Below are positions 33,060 through 42,841 of a stretch of DNA of 64,000 bases, one piece after another. The stretch is from Lasiodiplodia sp. COLG20. Its lineage: Eukaryota > Ascomycota > Dothideomycetes > Botryosphaeriales > Botryosphaeriaceae. Both the position numbers and the translations under genes were made by a program. The stretch covers positions 8,184,001-8,248,000 of the forward strand of contig VNWV01000001.1 of NCBI GenBank assembly GCA_009801085.1, read 5' to 3'. Each line of letters begins with the position of its first letter. Within the stretch, counting starts at the first letter, position 1. The notes beneath the pieces are model-generated. The model worked only from the letters and a program-made list of their open reading frames with translations, ran no database searches and was not told where the DNA came from.

Positions 33060-34319
33060 ATGGCAGCAACTCGAATGGCCACCAACATGGTTGGTGTCCC
33101 TCGTATCGCCATCAGGCGTTTTCATCAATCGGCCCCTCTGCTCAAGCAGCAAAATCGGCTACCGGCGGCGTACTACCGAGGCGGCACATCACGAGCGGTA
33201 TTCTTCCGCCAAGACGACCTTCCAGCCGACCGAAAAGGATGGGACAATATTTTCCGAGGCGTCATCGGCTCACCGGATCCAAATGGAAGGCAGCTCGACG
33301 GCATGGGCGGCGGGTTATCCAGTCTTTCCAAAGTTTGCGTGGTTGGGCCATCAAGCCGCGATGATGCAGACGTTGACTACACGTTCGTTGCCATCGGGGT
33401 CAAGAATCCGGAGGTCGACTTCTCGAGCAACTGCGGTAACATGACAAGTGCTGTCGGGCCCTTCGCGGTGGACAGCGGATTGTTTCGCGCAGCAGGTGGG
33501 AGTGGCAACGCGACTGTCCGGATTCACAACACCAACACCGGTAAAATTATCCATGCCAAATTCCCTGTCGACGGGCCAGAAGCCGAAGCGGATGGAGATC
33601 TGGCAATCGACGGAGTTGCAGGTACGGGCGCCAGGATCCAGCTAGCGTTCCTGAATCCATCGTAGGTCTGACGCCGCCCCTGAAAATCCTCAATATACTT
33701 ATGACAATGATCTAGTGGATCGAAAACGGGCAAGCTACTACCAACCGGAAATATGACAGATGAATTTGACGGCATCACCGCGACCTGCATCGACGTAGGC
33801 AATCCGTGCGTTTTCGTCCAGGCCTCGGACTTGGACGTCCCCGGAGGCATCTTGTCGCATGACATCGAGGCCCACCCGACACTTCTCGGGCGCCTTGATT
33901 CCGTGCGCAGAAAGGCTGCAGTTGCAATGGGCATCTCGACCAGCGAGGATGCTACGCCAGGATCAATCCCCAAGATTGCCATGGTCTCTGCTCCGCATTC
34001 GCACAAGATCCTTTCGGGGCAATCTCTGGACGAAGGTCAGTGCGATCTTGTGGTCAGAGCCATATCAGTTGGTCAGCCTCATGGAGCTGTTCCTATTACA
34101 GTAGCAATGGCACTTGCTGCTGCTTCGCGCTTGCAGGGCTCCACTGTCCAGCTAAACACGTCATCAAAGCCTGTGGATGCAGACGGCGTCACGATTGGGC
34201 ACAACAGCGGTAGGATTCTTGTCGCGGCGGATTTTGATAAAGAAGGAAGTTTGTTGGCTGCGACTGTATTCCGCACTGCGAGAAGGCTAATGGAGGGTAC
34301 CATTTTCTGGAAATCGTAG
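33060..34319 (+). CDS. PrpF/GalD-family isomerase, mitochondrial
   Basis: A 401-residue member of the PrpF family, exons 33060-33661 and 33716-34319. The first 33 residues (MVGVPRIAIRRFHQSAPLL) look like a mitochondrial presequence with an RRFHQS cleavage context. The fold is marked by AAYYRGGTSRAVFFRQDDLP, GGGLSSLSKVCVVGPS, CGNMTSAVGPFAV with candidate catalytic Cys125, and VGNPCVFVQASDLDV. The family isomerises unsaturated tri- and dicarboxylates: 2-methylaconitate (PrpF), 4-oxalomesaconate (GalD), methylitaconate. With an aconitase homologue and a tricarboxylate carrier nearby, an aconitate-like substrate in the matrix fits well. Exact substrate is unknown. Confidence 0.9.
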
Positions 34320-34829
34320 GTAGAGTGTATATTTTGGTGGCAGATCAGCATCAGAGACGACGTTGATTTGTCTCTCCACCCAAGTTTGAGATTTAACAAG
34401 GTAGTGTAAGCAATTCAACATCGAGCCGTGTGCTATGTATGACTAGGGCAGTGGTGGTGTTGGTAAGCGGTGTTCTAGGTCCCTAACTCCGCGCGTACTT
34501 ACGTGTTGAAAAGTGGGCATCAACGAATAAAGCTCTTGAACTGTCCACATTCTATTGATAAGCTTACGGACCCCTCTTGTAGACACACCTCGGAGGTCGC
34601 AATGTCGGGGCCGACGGTAGTCTTTGACCGATCAAACAAGAGTTGTGACTGGTGCCTTCGGACGTTCCGGACCTCCGGCAGCCCGAGACTACCATGCCGA
34701 ACGCTTAGCTAGTATCATATTGCATCACCATTGTTCCAATCGATCAAGCTTTAAGAACCCCATGTCTGCAAGGTATAACCTTGGTCCCTAGAGTTTAACT
34801 TCTACATCCCAGAAACGGCTTCCTCAAAC
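34320..34829. other. SDR promoter region
   Basis: A 510-nt spacer. It lacks a CGG-N6-CCG element but has CGGACGTTCCG (spacing five) at 34659-34669 and other CGG/CCG triplets at 34570-34690. No gene seen. Confidence 0.45.
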
Positions 34830-35797
34830 ATGGACAAATCGACCAATCTCCAGATCGGCCATCAAGACCTCAACGGCAAGAATGCAATCGTAACGTACGC
34901 CCTCAAAAGAGTGCTTCCGCTACATGGTTAAAGCTGACTGCCTGCTCACACACCATCAGTGGTGCTTCCAGGGGAATAGGACGTGCGATCGCCATCCACC
35001 TGGCCAGCCGAGGAGCATCAGTCATCGGAACATGCTCATCACCAGATTCCCTACACCACATTGAGAACATCAACAGTATAGTCACCGATGCGTATAAGAA
35101 TTCCGGCCTCCAGCCTGCCCCAAAGATTCTCGGCCTTCCCGCCAACCTTCTGTCACCCGATGTGCCAGCCCTTATGCTTGACGCTGTGAAACGCGATTTC
35201 GGAGGAAAGCTGGACATCCTCGTCAACAACGCGGCTTATGACGAAATGCGGCCGATCGGCGAGCTGGACCCCGACTACGTGCAGCGGAGCTTGTTTGGCA
35301 ACATCCAGACCCTGGTCATGTCCGTGGATGTGCTCTTCAGAGAGGGCGTCTTTCAACCGAACTCGCGCATCGTCAATATTTCGGCCGAGCTGACTAGGGG
35401 TCCTTTGCCGCACAAGTGAGCCGCATGTGCATCATGTTGTCCTCCCAATAGCTAATCACCATCGTGCAGTTCCTTCGGCCTGTTTGCTGCAACCAAAGCG
35501 GCCATGGAGTCCCTGACACGCACCTGGGCTGACGTCTTTGGCAAGCATCCATCCATGGCTGGCACTACGGTCAATGCGCTGCTAGTGGGTGCTACGGAGA
35601 CTGACGCGTTCTGCAAAGGCCTGTCACCTGAGCTGACAAAGGCTATTGTGGACCGCATCGTCGGGAGCACCTCTTTGGCAAGATTGGGGAAACCAGAAGA
35701 TACTGCCGATCTCGTAGGACTCTTGGTCAGCGAGAAGGCTGGATGGATCACGGGCTCGGTGGTTGCGGCTAATGGCGGTAGTGCAAAGATTTTGTAG
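34830..35797 (+). CDS. SDR-family protein with Phe in place of catalytic Tyr
   Basis: A 282-residue classical SDR, exons 34830-34894, 34960-35415 and 35470-35797. The cofactor motif is VTGASRGIGRAIA, and LDILVNNAAYDE gives the NNAA motif. NISAEL supplies the usual Ser. At the YxxxK site the join across the second intron reads NSFGLFAATKAAMESL, so Phe179 stands where Tyr is expected, while Lys183 is kept. GWITGSVVAANGG is the normal C-terminal strand. Loss of the Tyr hydroxyl usually removes dehydrogenase activity, so it may bind a substrate without redox, or use another residue. The Phe codon (TTT) is unambiguous in the sequence given. It is the last gene I assign to the block. Confidence 0.87.
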
Positions 35798-36220
35798 TTG
35801 TCTGATACCACGTAGATGCAGATATCATCTCCGGGTCATTCCGATGCACAGTGGTTTGGCGGCTCAGCTACGAAAACAATTGCAGGCGCCTGTTGTCTCT
35901 TGTAAAAGTAAAAACCCGTAGAATACACAATAACTTGGATCTGTATTTTGGAAATATCCCGAATCAGCTAGTCACCTGCAAAATTGGACGGCTGGACCAT
36001 TGTATTGATATTGGTTTTCCCGCCCACGAGTCACAAGCTATCAGCCGCATGCATTGTGTATAGCGATGTAGTGGCACAAGTGCTGAATGGCTTGCATCAA
36101 CGTGCATGAGCTGACACTTTGTACAACAAAAATATGCATACGATCTGACAAGAATCTCAGACCAGCCTTACTATTCTTCTTCTCAAACCGCTGCAGTCCC
36201 CAGTCACTCATCTTCGAATC
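35798..36220. other. Intergenic spacer, right edge of the block
   Basis: AT-rich spacer of about 420 nt between two rightward genes. No site of the CGG-N6-CCG type and no gene seen. Confidence 0.45.
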
Positions 36221-38877
36221 ATGTCTTCGAAAATATATGCCAAAGGAATGACCTCCGAATCGACTTATCATCTACTTGAGCTTTCTCCCTCTCAGTCGGA
36301 CAATCCTCCCAGTCACAGGTCAGCGGAAGATGGCCAGACCCCTCAGCCTTCCGATAGGACCAAGATCTCACCGTCAGAAATCGGCTTTGACAAGATAGAG
36401 TGTTCACGCAACGTCCATCACCTCAGAGTCGGGAAACCAGGCTTCCAACTCACCAGACGTCTCGGACGTTACTTGCTAATAACGAACGCCGTGGCTCTCA
36501 CGCTACTATTTGTGTCCCTGTCAGCCCTCTCGTTTCTCTGGTTTGGAAGTGAAGGCAATATCCATTGGCGCTACATCATGATCAACGGCTGGGTAAGCCA
36601 GGCAGTCACCCTGGCCACTTTGGCCATTCGACTTGCGGTTGGAATCCAAGCAAGCACGGCAGTAGCTATGCTTGCCAGTATGTCTCTTGAGGCTAGTGGC
36701 GGGGTTCTGTTAGGTGAAGCACCAGCGCTATCTATTTCTCGATACGTGAATACCGGACCTCTTTCGACTCTTCCCGTATTTTGGAGGAACGCAACCGGAC
36801 CTAACGGCAACTACCCTTTCGGCACCATCGTACTACTCGCAATATGCACCTTGCTGTCCCAATTCTCGTCAACGCTGCTACTCTGGGATGTTCGTTCGAG
36901 CACTGTGCAAGATTCTCCCCAATCGCATGGCATACACATCGGGATGGGGATGCAAAACTTCATCGAACGCTTCGAATCAACAGTTTCGAGGGGCAAAAAC
37001 GTCTGGTTTTCATCTCCTCAGTCTTTTCAGGCCTTTGCTGAATGGAATGAAGCTCCCGAAACCCAACTCGATGCGGTGGTCGACACCGGACCCACTGTTC
37101 GCGCCTTTCTTCCGGTTGGTTCCGAACTGCAACGTTCCATGATCAACCGCTTTGAGGGTATTGCCTCTTTATTTGATGCACGTGTGGCCTGCATTCGACC
37201 TATCATTACAGACTGGACCTTTCGTGAAGGAAATGTCCTTAATGACGCCAGCAACCGGGGATACTTCAAAGGATTCGCCCGGCCATCACAGCTCACGGAA
37301 GAGCTTAGACAAATTCTTCGATATAACGAAACCGATCCAGGAGTCTACTTCCAATGCGCTATCGACGATTTGGATGTGCTGAGTGATCCTATGTTTAAAA
37401 CTTGCTCACTAAGTTACACCAATGGTGGCCTGATCAACAGCTTGGATCACACCTCCAACAGCTCGATGAAGCAGTACGTAAACGAAAAAGCATCTCGGAG
37501 CTCATCTGGTTCGGAAACTCGAAAAGGGTGGCTTGCACCCGATGAGAATAGTATCGAGCAGTGGCCGGTCGAGATGGGGCGCACTTTCCTGATGTTACGG
37601 TCACAGGGAGACACGGATAATCTCAGCAATCTGGGGTGGCAGCTTATCGTCAACAACTTTACACAGGAGGAAAGGGGACCTTGGCTTTATATTCAGCCAA
37701 ATGGAGCCCATGGTCTTCCTTATGCAAAGAGCGAGCTCGGCGTTACCCTCTGTTTTGACGCATGGTATCTAGCCCCAAATTTGAAACTGTGTGATGCATT
37801 CATGCTAATAGTACTCAGGTTCGACAGTGGACCTGGCACGGCCAGACTCAAACATCTGCAGGAGTTTCCGATCTCTGCTCATCGGCCCTCTAACTATTCC
37901 GAGCCATCTATTGGCTGGAGCTCTGCAAAGAAAACATTCGATACAACTACAGTGAGAGTCCAGCTCGGCTCTGGCTCACAGCCCTCCGCGAAAAGGGGAA
38001 TTTTCAATTTAGATATCGATGTTGTACGCGAATTTTTACGAACAGCCATTCAACAATGGTCGCCTACGTACAATGTCTCCTTTCCAGATGGTAGATGATC
38101 AACTTTTCTACAGCAGAATCGAAAGCTGACAAATGTACAGTCCACTTGGGGAAAACACGATGGTTCTTGAATACGACTGACGGGGCGTCCAACCCTGAAA
38201 ATACCTCTGTCCCCCCTAAGGCCTCAAGTCTTTTTAAAAGCTACGGTTACTCAACAAATGAGACTTATGACTTCCTCAACAGCTTGATCTGGTGGCCATT
38301 CAAGGGCAATCCTGGCGAAGTTGACCACTATGAAATCTACGCACCTTGTGAGAATTGCACATCATACAGTGGCATGGCCAGCACTACGGGCTACAGAAAC
38401 AGCGTTGCCATGCAAATACTTAATCCAGTCCTCAATGCCATCTTCCGAGATGTGCTTGTGCAAACGGACAATCCAGCAATCGCCTGGCAGGCGCTTATGA
38501 CAACCGTATTGCGCATGGCGTACTACGATTGGTTGCCAACATTTGACACTATTTCAGAAGTCAAGACAGTCTCTCATGTTGATTGTCTGAAACCGCAGCA
38601 TTTCTTGGGTTTTCTCATTGTTGCAGGGAACATTTTTATACATCTTTGTCTTGTCCTTATGATCACAGTTTACTTCGGTAATACGACAAGCTCTTCACTT
38701 CTGAATAATGCGTGGCAAGTCATTGCCCAACTAAGAGGACCGGAGACGGAGAGGTTACTGGGGACCGCCACAGTGACCAATGATCAAGAGATAAAACAGT
38801 GGATCTCTGAAGGAAAGGAACAGAAGAGAAGATTCTGGGTCAAAAGTAATGAACACGGCCAGGCGCATCTTTGCTAA
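36221..38877 (+). CDS. Large membrane glycoprotein, 3 TM + ectodomain + TM
   Basis: An 850-residue protein from exons 36221-37764, 37819-38090 and 38141-38877. The first intron (54 nt) contains no stop and keeps frame, but has a CTAATAG branch and CAG acceptor, and its removal gives CFDAWFDSG. Layout: a hydrophilic N-tail; three membrane segments (YLLITNAVALTLLFVSLSAL, the stretch around TLATLAIRLAVGIQASTAVA, and TIVLLAICTLLSQFSSTLL); a long ectodomain of about 470 residues with many N-glycosylation sequons and paired Cys (CENC); a last membrane segment (FLIVAGNIFIHLCLVLMITV); and a cytoplasmic tail. I recognise the type as a common Pezizomycotina family without known function. The gene at 56.9 kb has the same plan. 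Confidence 0.75.
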
Positions 38878-39149
38878 TAAGAAACCGTTGGATATCTCTT
38901 TTTCATTTTTGTCGCTATCTTATGCTCCATTTCGTTATTTTCCTGCAGCCAAGAAACACTGTTACCGCACACTCTCTGTATCTGATTTACAAATAATTAA
39001 TGACTCGGAAATGCAAAGAAGAACCCCAGTCATTGGACTATGATTACCACAAAACCATCAAAGTTGACGGGAACACTATGGTTGTTTCAACCAACGTTGT
39101 AGTGGCAAGCTATGAATGTGCGATATTATCTATTCAATTGATCCTCACT

Positions 39150-39389
39150 TTACAGCTTACTTACAACAACAAAGCAGTTCCCTTCCTCGCCTTGCGATGT
39201 AGTCTGGAAGCCTATATCATGCGCCACGTTATGTACAAAAGCCCTCCTCCCTGCCAACACGACCTTCTGCTCCGGCGCGACTTCCTCGACCGCCTTCGAC
39301 ATCTTCGCAACGTACGCCGTGCTCGTCGTGACCCACTCCCCCACGAACCCGACATCCACGCCTCCCTCCTCCGCGCTCCTCCGCGCCAC
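39150..39389 (-). pseudogene. Orphan coding fragment, C-terminal remnant
   Basis: About 79 codons that read like real protein: VGFVGEWVTTSTAYVAKMSK, VEEVAPEQKVVLAGRRAF, HNVAHDIGFQT. It begins without a good Met (GTG after an in-frame TAA) and sits alone in AT-rich DNA, while its own GC content is higher. The pattern faintly recalls the Asp/Glu-racemase superfamily, but I do not assign it. Best explained as the leftover 3' part of a lost gene. Confidence 0.35.
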
Positions 39390-39649
39390 CCTCGCTTAAA
39401 TTGATGTGGGAGCTAGGTAGCTTCAGTTTGATTGTTAAGCTTCCAGTGATTCATAGCTGAGTGTCTTCAACATTTTTTCTTCAATCCGCGAGCTCAATAA
39501 GAAAAGAACATTCTGCATGTCTTGGCATTTTCAGCGTTTAGCGAAGTATTCAAGTTGTTCCAAGTATTTAGTTCGCTGTAAGCATATATATATACTGTAT
39601 GATGATTACAGTGGACACAGGGTCAACACAAATAAAGCTTAATTCACTA

Positions 39650-39769
39650 GCGCGGTGGCCCAGTTGGCAGGGTAATGGATAGTGGCAGGGGTAAATTTAT
39701 GATGCGCAAGGATCATGGCGTCCGCTATCGGTGAAGTGTCGGTCAGCGATGCAAGCACGGTGGCTCAGT
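39650..39769 (+). repeat. Two tRNA-like A-box heads (possible SINE debris)
   Basis: GCGCGGTGGCCCAGT at 39650-39664 and GCACGGTGGCTCAGT at 39755-39769 match in 13 of 15 bases. Both contain a good polymerase III A-box (TGGCCCAGTTGG, TGGCTCAGTACTGG). No convincing B-box follows at tRNA distance, so these are not tRNA genes. A tRNA-derived short interspersed element is possible. Confidence 0.3.
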
Positions 39770-40818
39770 ACTGGAATGATAGCGTAAATGATAGAAGTGA
39801 TGATAGTTTCAACGGAAACCTAAACTAATTTTCTTTCACAGAAGGTCCTATCTCGAATCAAGATTTATAAAAAATGTTCTGCATCTCATGTCCTTACACA
39901 TCATGTTCTTACCTGCGCGATATAAGGCAGACTCACTTAATCAGCAAGGTATCCTGGTCCCACTCTTTTCTGAACAATGGCCGAAAACCGGATCAATTGT
40001 TTTCGAGGTCCAGAATAAGCTTCCGCCACTTCGGAGTTGTGAAGAAGATAGAAGACCTCTCGCGCTACACACTTCAATAGATGACCAATACGTATCCACA
40101 CACCTGGAGGTTTTGTCGTGTTGCACTGAGATTTTATACTTGGGTATTGGAATGTTGATGGATTTAGGAGATGCCGTTTATGCCGTCGGCACCTTGCTCA
40201 GCGGGGCGCGTTGATCCAGGAACACTCCCATTCCATACTTAAGCATCTTAACCACATAGTTCAAATATCATTTCTCAGCGAAAACATCGCTGTGCTCAAC
40301 GTATATCTGTAAAATACCATCTGCGGAGTGTAGAGTTTCTTCGATATTGTTCGACCATGATGACTCACTAAAGCTCTTCGCTGTCACCATCGGGCGCTGC
40401 CGACTTCGGAAGCATCCGCCTTATCAGAGGCGTGGTTACACCCAGACCATCAACTTGTAGCAACATTTTGCAAGAAGTGGATACCGGGACATGAGACTCG
40501 ACTGACATCTCCCTATCGGCCCTATCGGATGGACTGACCCAGCCCTTCAAAACCCACAGAATCTGCAACAGTTTGAAGCCGCCTTTTCGCAATCTATCAA
40601 GCGTCGCGGCGACGCGCCATGATGATGGGGTGAGCCGGAACAGAAAATAGCTCTGCGACCGGTCGGACATTCCTCGGTTGGGCACGCAATCTTGATGCCA
40701 TGCTCCCCAACCCCTTTGGCTTGGGAATGGGCGCTATATATAAGTACGCATCCGAGACTGTGTGTGTTTTTCAAGTCGTGCGGTGCATCCACTCTCCAGC
40801 GAGAAAGGGAAAATAAAA

Positions 40819-41238
40819 ATGGTCGTCAAGGTCGTCCTCGAGGAATCACTGGGGCTCTGGCTCCTCGCCAATGCACGGATGATCAAGGCGGAACGCTGCA
40901 AGCTGAAGACGCTGAAGCCACCGACCCTGATCCATCCCAAGACGTGAGTCGATCTCTTTTTGTCGGAGAAGGAGGGAAGAAAGAGCCGCATCAGCGGCCT
41001 TTTGCGAATCCATGCAGCTGATCATTAATCGTCCAGTCAATCATCGGTCCTCCCGTACAAGAAACCTGAACTCACCTATCTCGGCCGCACCCTGAACAAC
41101 AAGAGCAAAGCGCTGATTGCCTGTAAGCACGGTTCCCAGACAATCTTGCGTAGATGGTTCACTGATGGGTTTTGCGCCGCGCAGCGTGGAAAACCAAATA
41201 ATTTGCGCAGACAACGACCATGTTGCCCATCCCTGTAA
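40819..41238 (+). CDS. Possible small spliced gene, unknown
   Basis: Two exons, 40819-40943 and 41037-41238, would encode 108 residues: a start MVVKVVLEESLGLWLLANAR, then, after a 93-nt intron with GTGAGT donor and TCCAG acceptor, YKKPELTYLGRTLNNKSKAL. A TATATATAA run at about 40735 lies 85 nt upstream of the ATG in good position for a promoter. The protein is basic, with no signal peptide or known motif. Support is the promoter, the splice signals and the open frame only. Confidence 0.3.
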
Positions 41239-41797
41239 CCTGGTCCAAACGTTCCAGCCGATCGGTGGCTCCAACTTCACCTCACCCCCCTGCACTTGAT
41301 GCACGGACATCGGCTGCGAACATCGTCTGTTTTCACGACGCCCAAGGGGAATCCCTTCTCCTGGAGCGCGGAAGTGCTGGAGAATCTGCACTGCCCCTCG
41401 TTTTCCTCATCTCTCCTTTGTAGTTTTTCCTTGAGGCGTTTGGAAGAGGCTCCAGTTACGAAAGACATTTCACGATACCATAGAGGCACATAGACTTGTA
41501 AATAGACTTCTAGATTATTCTTATGCTTAAATTGCATGATTGTGTATTCATCTTCTCCCGCATTCAAATATATATATATACAGCGAATCGAATCATTCCC
41601 AAAGCCATCTGATCAAGCTCCGAAAGAGACAGGCGCGATCACTTGGGAAAAGTTGTTTTTCTATAATACAAAAAACTGCATCAAAAGTTTATTGCCAGGT
41701 CAATGCATTGGATATCTAAACTCTACCCCCTCCATCAATGCGCATCTACCCACCTCCCCTCTCACTCAACTCAACTGAAGAAGATCAAAAATCAAAT

Positions 41798-42841
41798 TTA
41801 CATGACGAAAGCAGCAGCGGCGGCACCGAGAGCCATGACGCCGAAGGAGACGAACGAGGCCGAAGCGGCACCGGTCCACTGGGCGGGGGTAGGCTGAGCC
41901 GGGGTGGGGGTGGGGTTGCTGAGCGAGGCGGTGGCGTTGCTCGGGGGGCTGCCGCTGGAGGGCTGGCCGGGGATGTAGCCATCGCAAGCAGCACGCTCAG
42001 CAGAGCAAGTGGCCATGTTGGCGTTGGGCTTGCCACGGCACATGTTCTCCTGCTCCTCGCAGGTCTGGCCGCCCGAGGAGGTACCAGAGGGAACGGGGGC
42101 GGAGGCGGTGCCCGAGGGCTGGCCGGGGATGTAGCCGTCGCAGGCAGCACGGTCAGCGGAGCACTGAGCCATGTTGGCACCGGGCTTGGTGCGGCACATG
42201 TTCTCCTGCTCCTCGCAGGTCTGGCCGGGGGTGCCAGAGGGCTGGCCGGGAATGTAGCCATCGCAGGCAGCACGGTCAGCGGAGCACTGAGCCATGTTGG
42301 CACCGGGCTTGGTGCGGCACATGTTCTCCTGCTCCTCGCAGGTCTTGCCGGGGGTGCCCGAGGGAACAGAGCCGGTGGCGGTGGCCGGGGGCTGGGTGCT
42401 GCGGGCCGGGCAGTTGGTGACCTCAGGGCCGCACGAGGTGATGGTCTGGACATCGGTGGTGTAGATGGTCTTGGGGCCGTCGGGGTGGCTGCCGTCAACG
42501 CCGCTGGAAGCGGGGGCGGACGGGGCCGGGGCGGACGGGGCCGGGCCAGACGAAGCCGGGGCAGAGGGAGCCGGGCCAGACGAAGCAGGGCCAGACGGGG
42601 CCGAGGCGGGAGCAGAGGGCTCAGACGGGGGAGCGTAGGCGGGAACGCTGGTCACGGCAGCGGGCTCAGAGGGAGCGGCGTAGCCGGGCTGGGTGCTGCG
42701 AGCCGGGCAGTTGGTGACCTCGGGACCGCAGGAGGTGATGGTGTCAATCTCGGTCTCGTAGACGGTCTTGTCGGGCGAGGGCATGGCAGCCGAGAGGGTG
42801 ATCTGGGCCGCAAGGGCGGTGGCAAGGATCTGGTAACGCAT
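41798..42841 (-). CDS. GPI-anchored cell-wall protein with Cys repeats
   Basis: An intronless 347-residue surface protein. It has a signal peptide (ILATALAAQITLSAAMP), then TSCGPEVTNCPARST twice (residues 37-50 and 136-149), separated by a Pro/Ser/Ala linker of PSAPASSGPA units. Three Cys modules follow, starting near residues 168, 209 and 261, with spacing C-x6-C-x10-C-x6-C (TCEEQENMC ... CSADRAAC). A Ser/Pro stalk and a C-terminal GPI signal (FVSFGVMALGAAAAAFVM) complete it. Codons end strongly in C or G, as in highly expressed fungal genes. The opposite strand is open for 373 codons because of this bias and is not a gene. Likely cell-wall structural or adhesive; not a CFEM domain by spacing. 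Confidence 0.85.
   Translation of the reverse strand: MRYQILATALAAQITLSAAMPSPDKTVYETEIDTITSCGPEVTNCPARSTQPGYAAPSEPAAVTSVPAYAPPSEPSAPASAPSGPASSGPAPSAPASSGPAPSAPAPSAPASSGVDGSHPDGPKTIYTTDVQTITSCGPEVTNCPARSTQPPATATGSVPSGTPGKTCEEQENMCRTKPGANMAQCSADRAACDGYIPGQPSGTPGQTCEEQENMCRTKPGANMAQCSADRAACDGYIPGQPSGTASAPVPSGTSSGGQTCEEQENMCRGKPNANMATCSAERAACDGYIPGQPSSGSPPSNATASLSNPTPTPAQPTPAQWTGAASASFVSFGVMALGAAAAAFVM
42114..42359. repeat. Two 123-bp tandem direct repeats
   Basis: Segments 42114-42236 and 42237-42359 are nearly identical at the DNA level, with only a handful of differences, and encode the first two Cys modules. The period is 41 codons. The third module (about 41965-42090) is more diverged. This points to recent in-frame duplication. 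Confidence 0.8.

Larger units (their letters stand above)
38878..41797. other. 2.9-kb AT-rich, gene-poor region
   Basis: It contains a decayed coding fragment (39150-39389), two tRNA-like heads (39650-39769) and one weak spliced gene candidate (40819-41238), each listed separately. Most of the rest is AT-rich with TA runs (39585-39595, 41568-41580). A minus-strand frame at 40368-40685 has no recognisable feature. The right end is the 3' flank of the GPI-protein gene. Confidence 0.5.

Noticed and set aside
34659..34669. Regulator site CGGACGTTCCG before the SDR gene
   Set aside because: Spacing is five, not six, and inner bases do not match the consensus, so I did not count it with the shared motif.
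39650..39730. tRNA gene
   Set aside because: A good A-box but no B-box at the right distance and no cloverleaf pairing.
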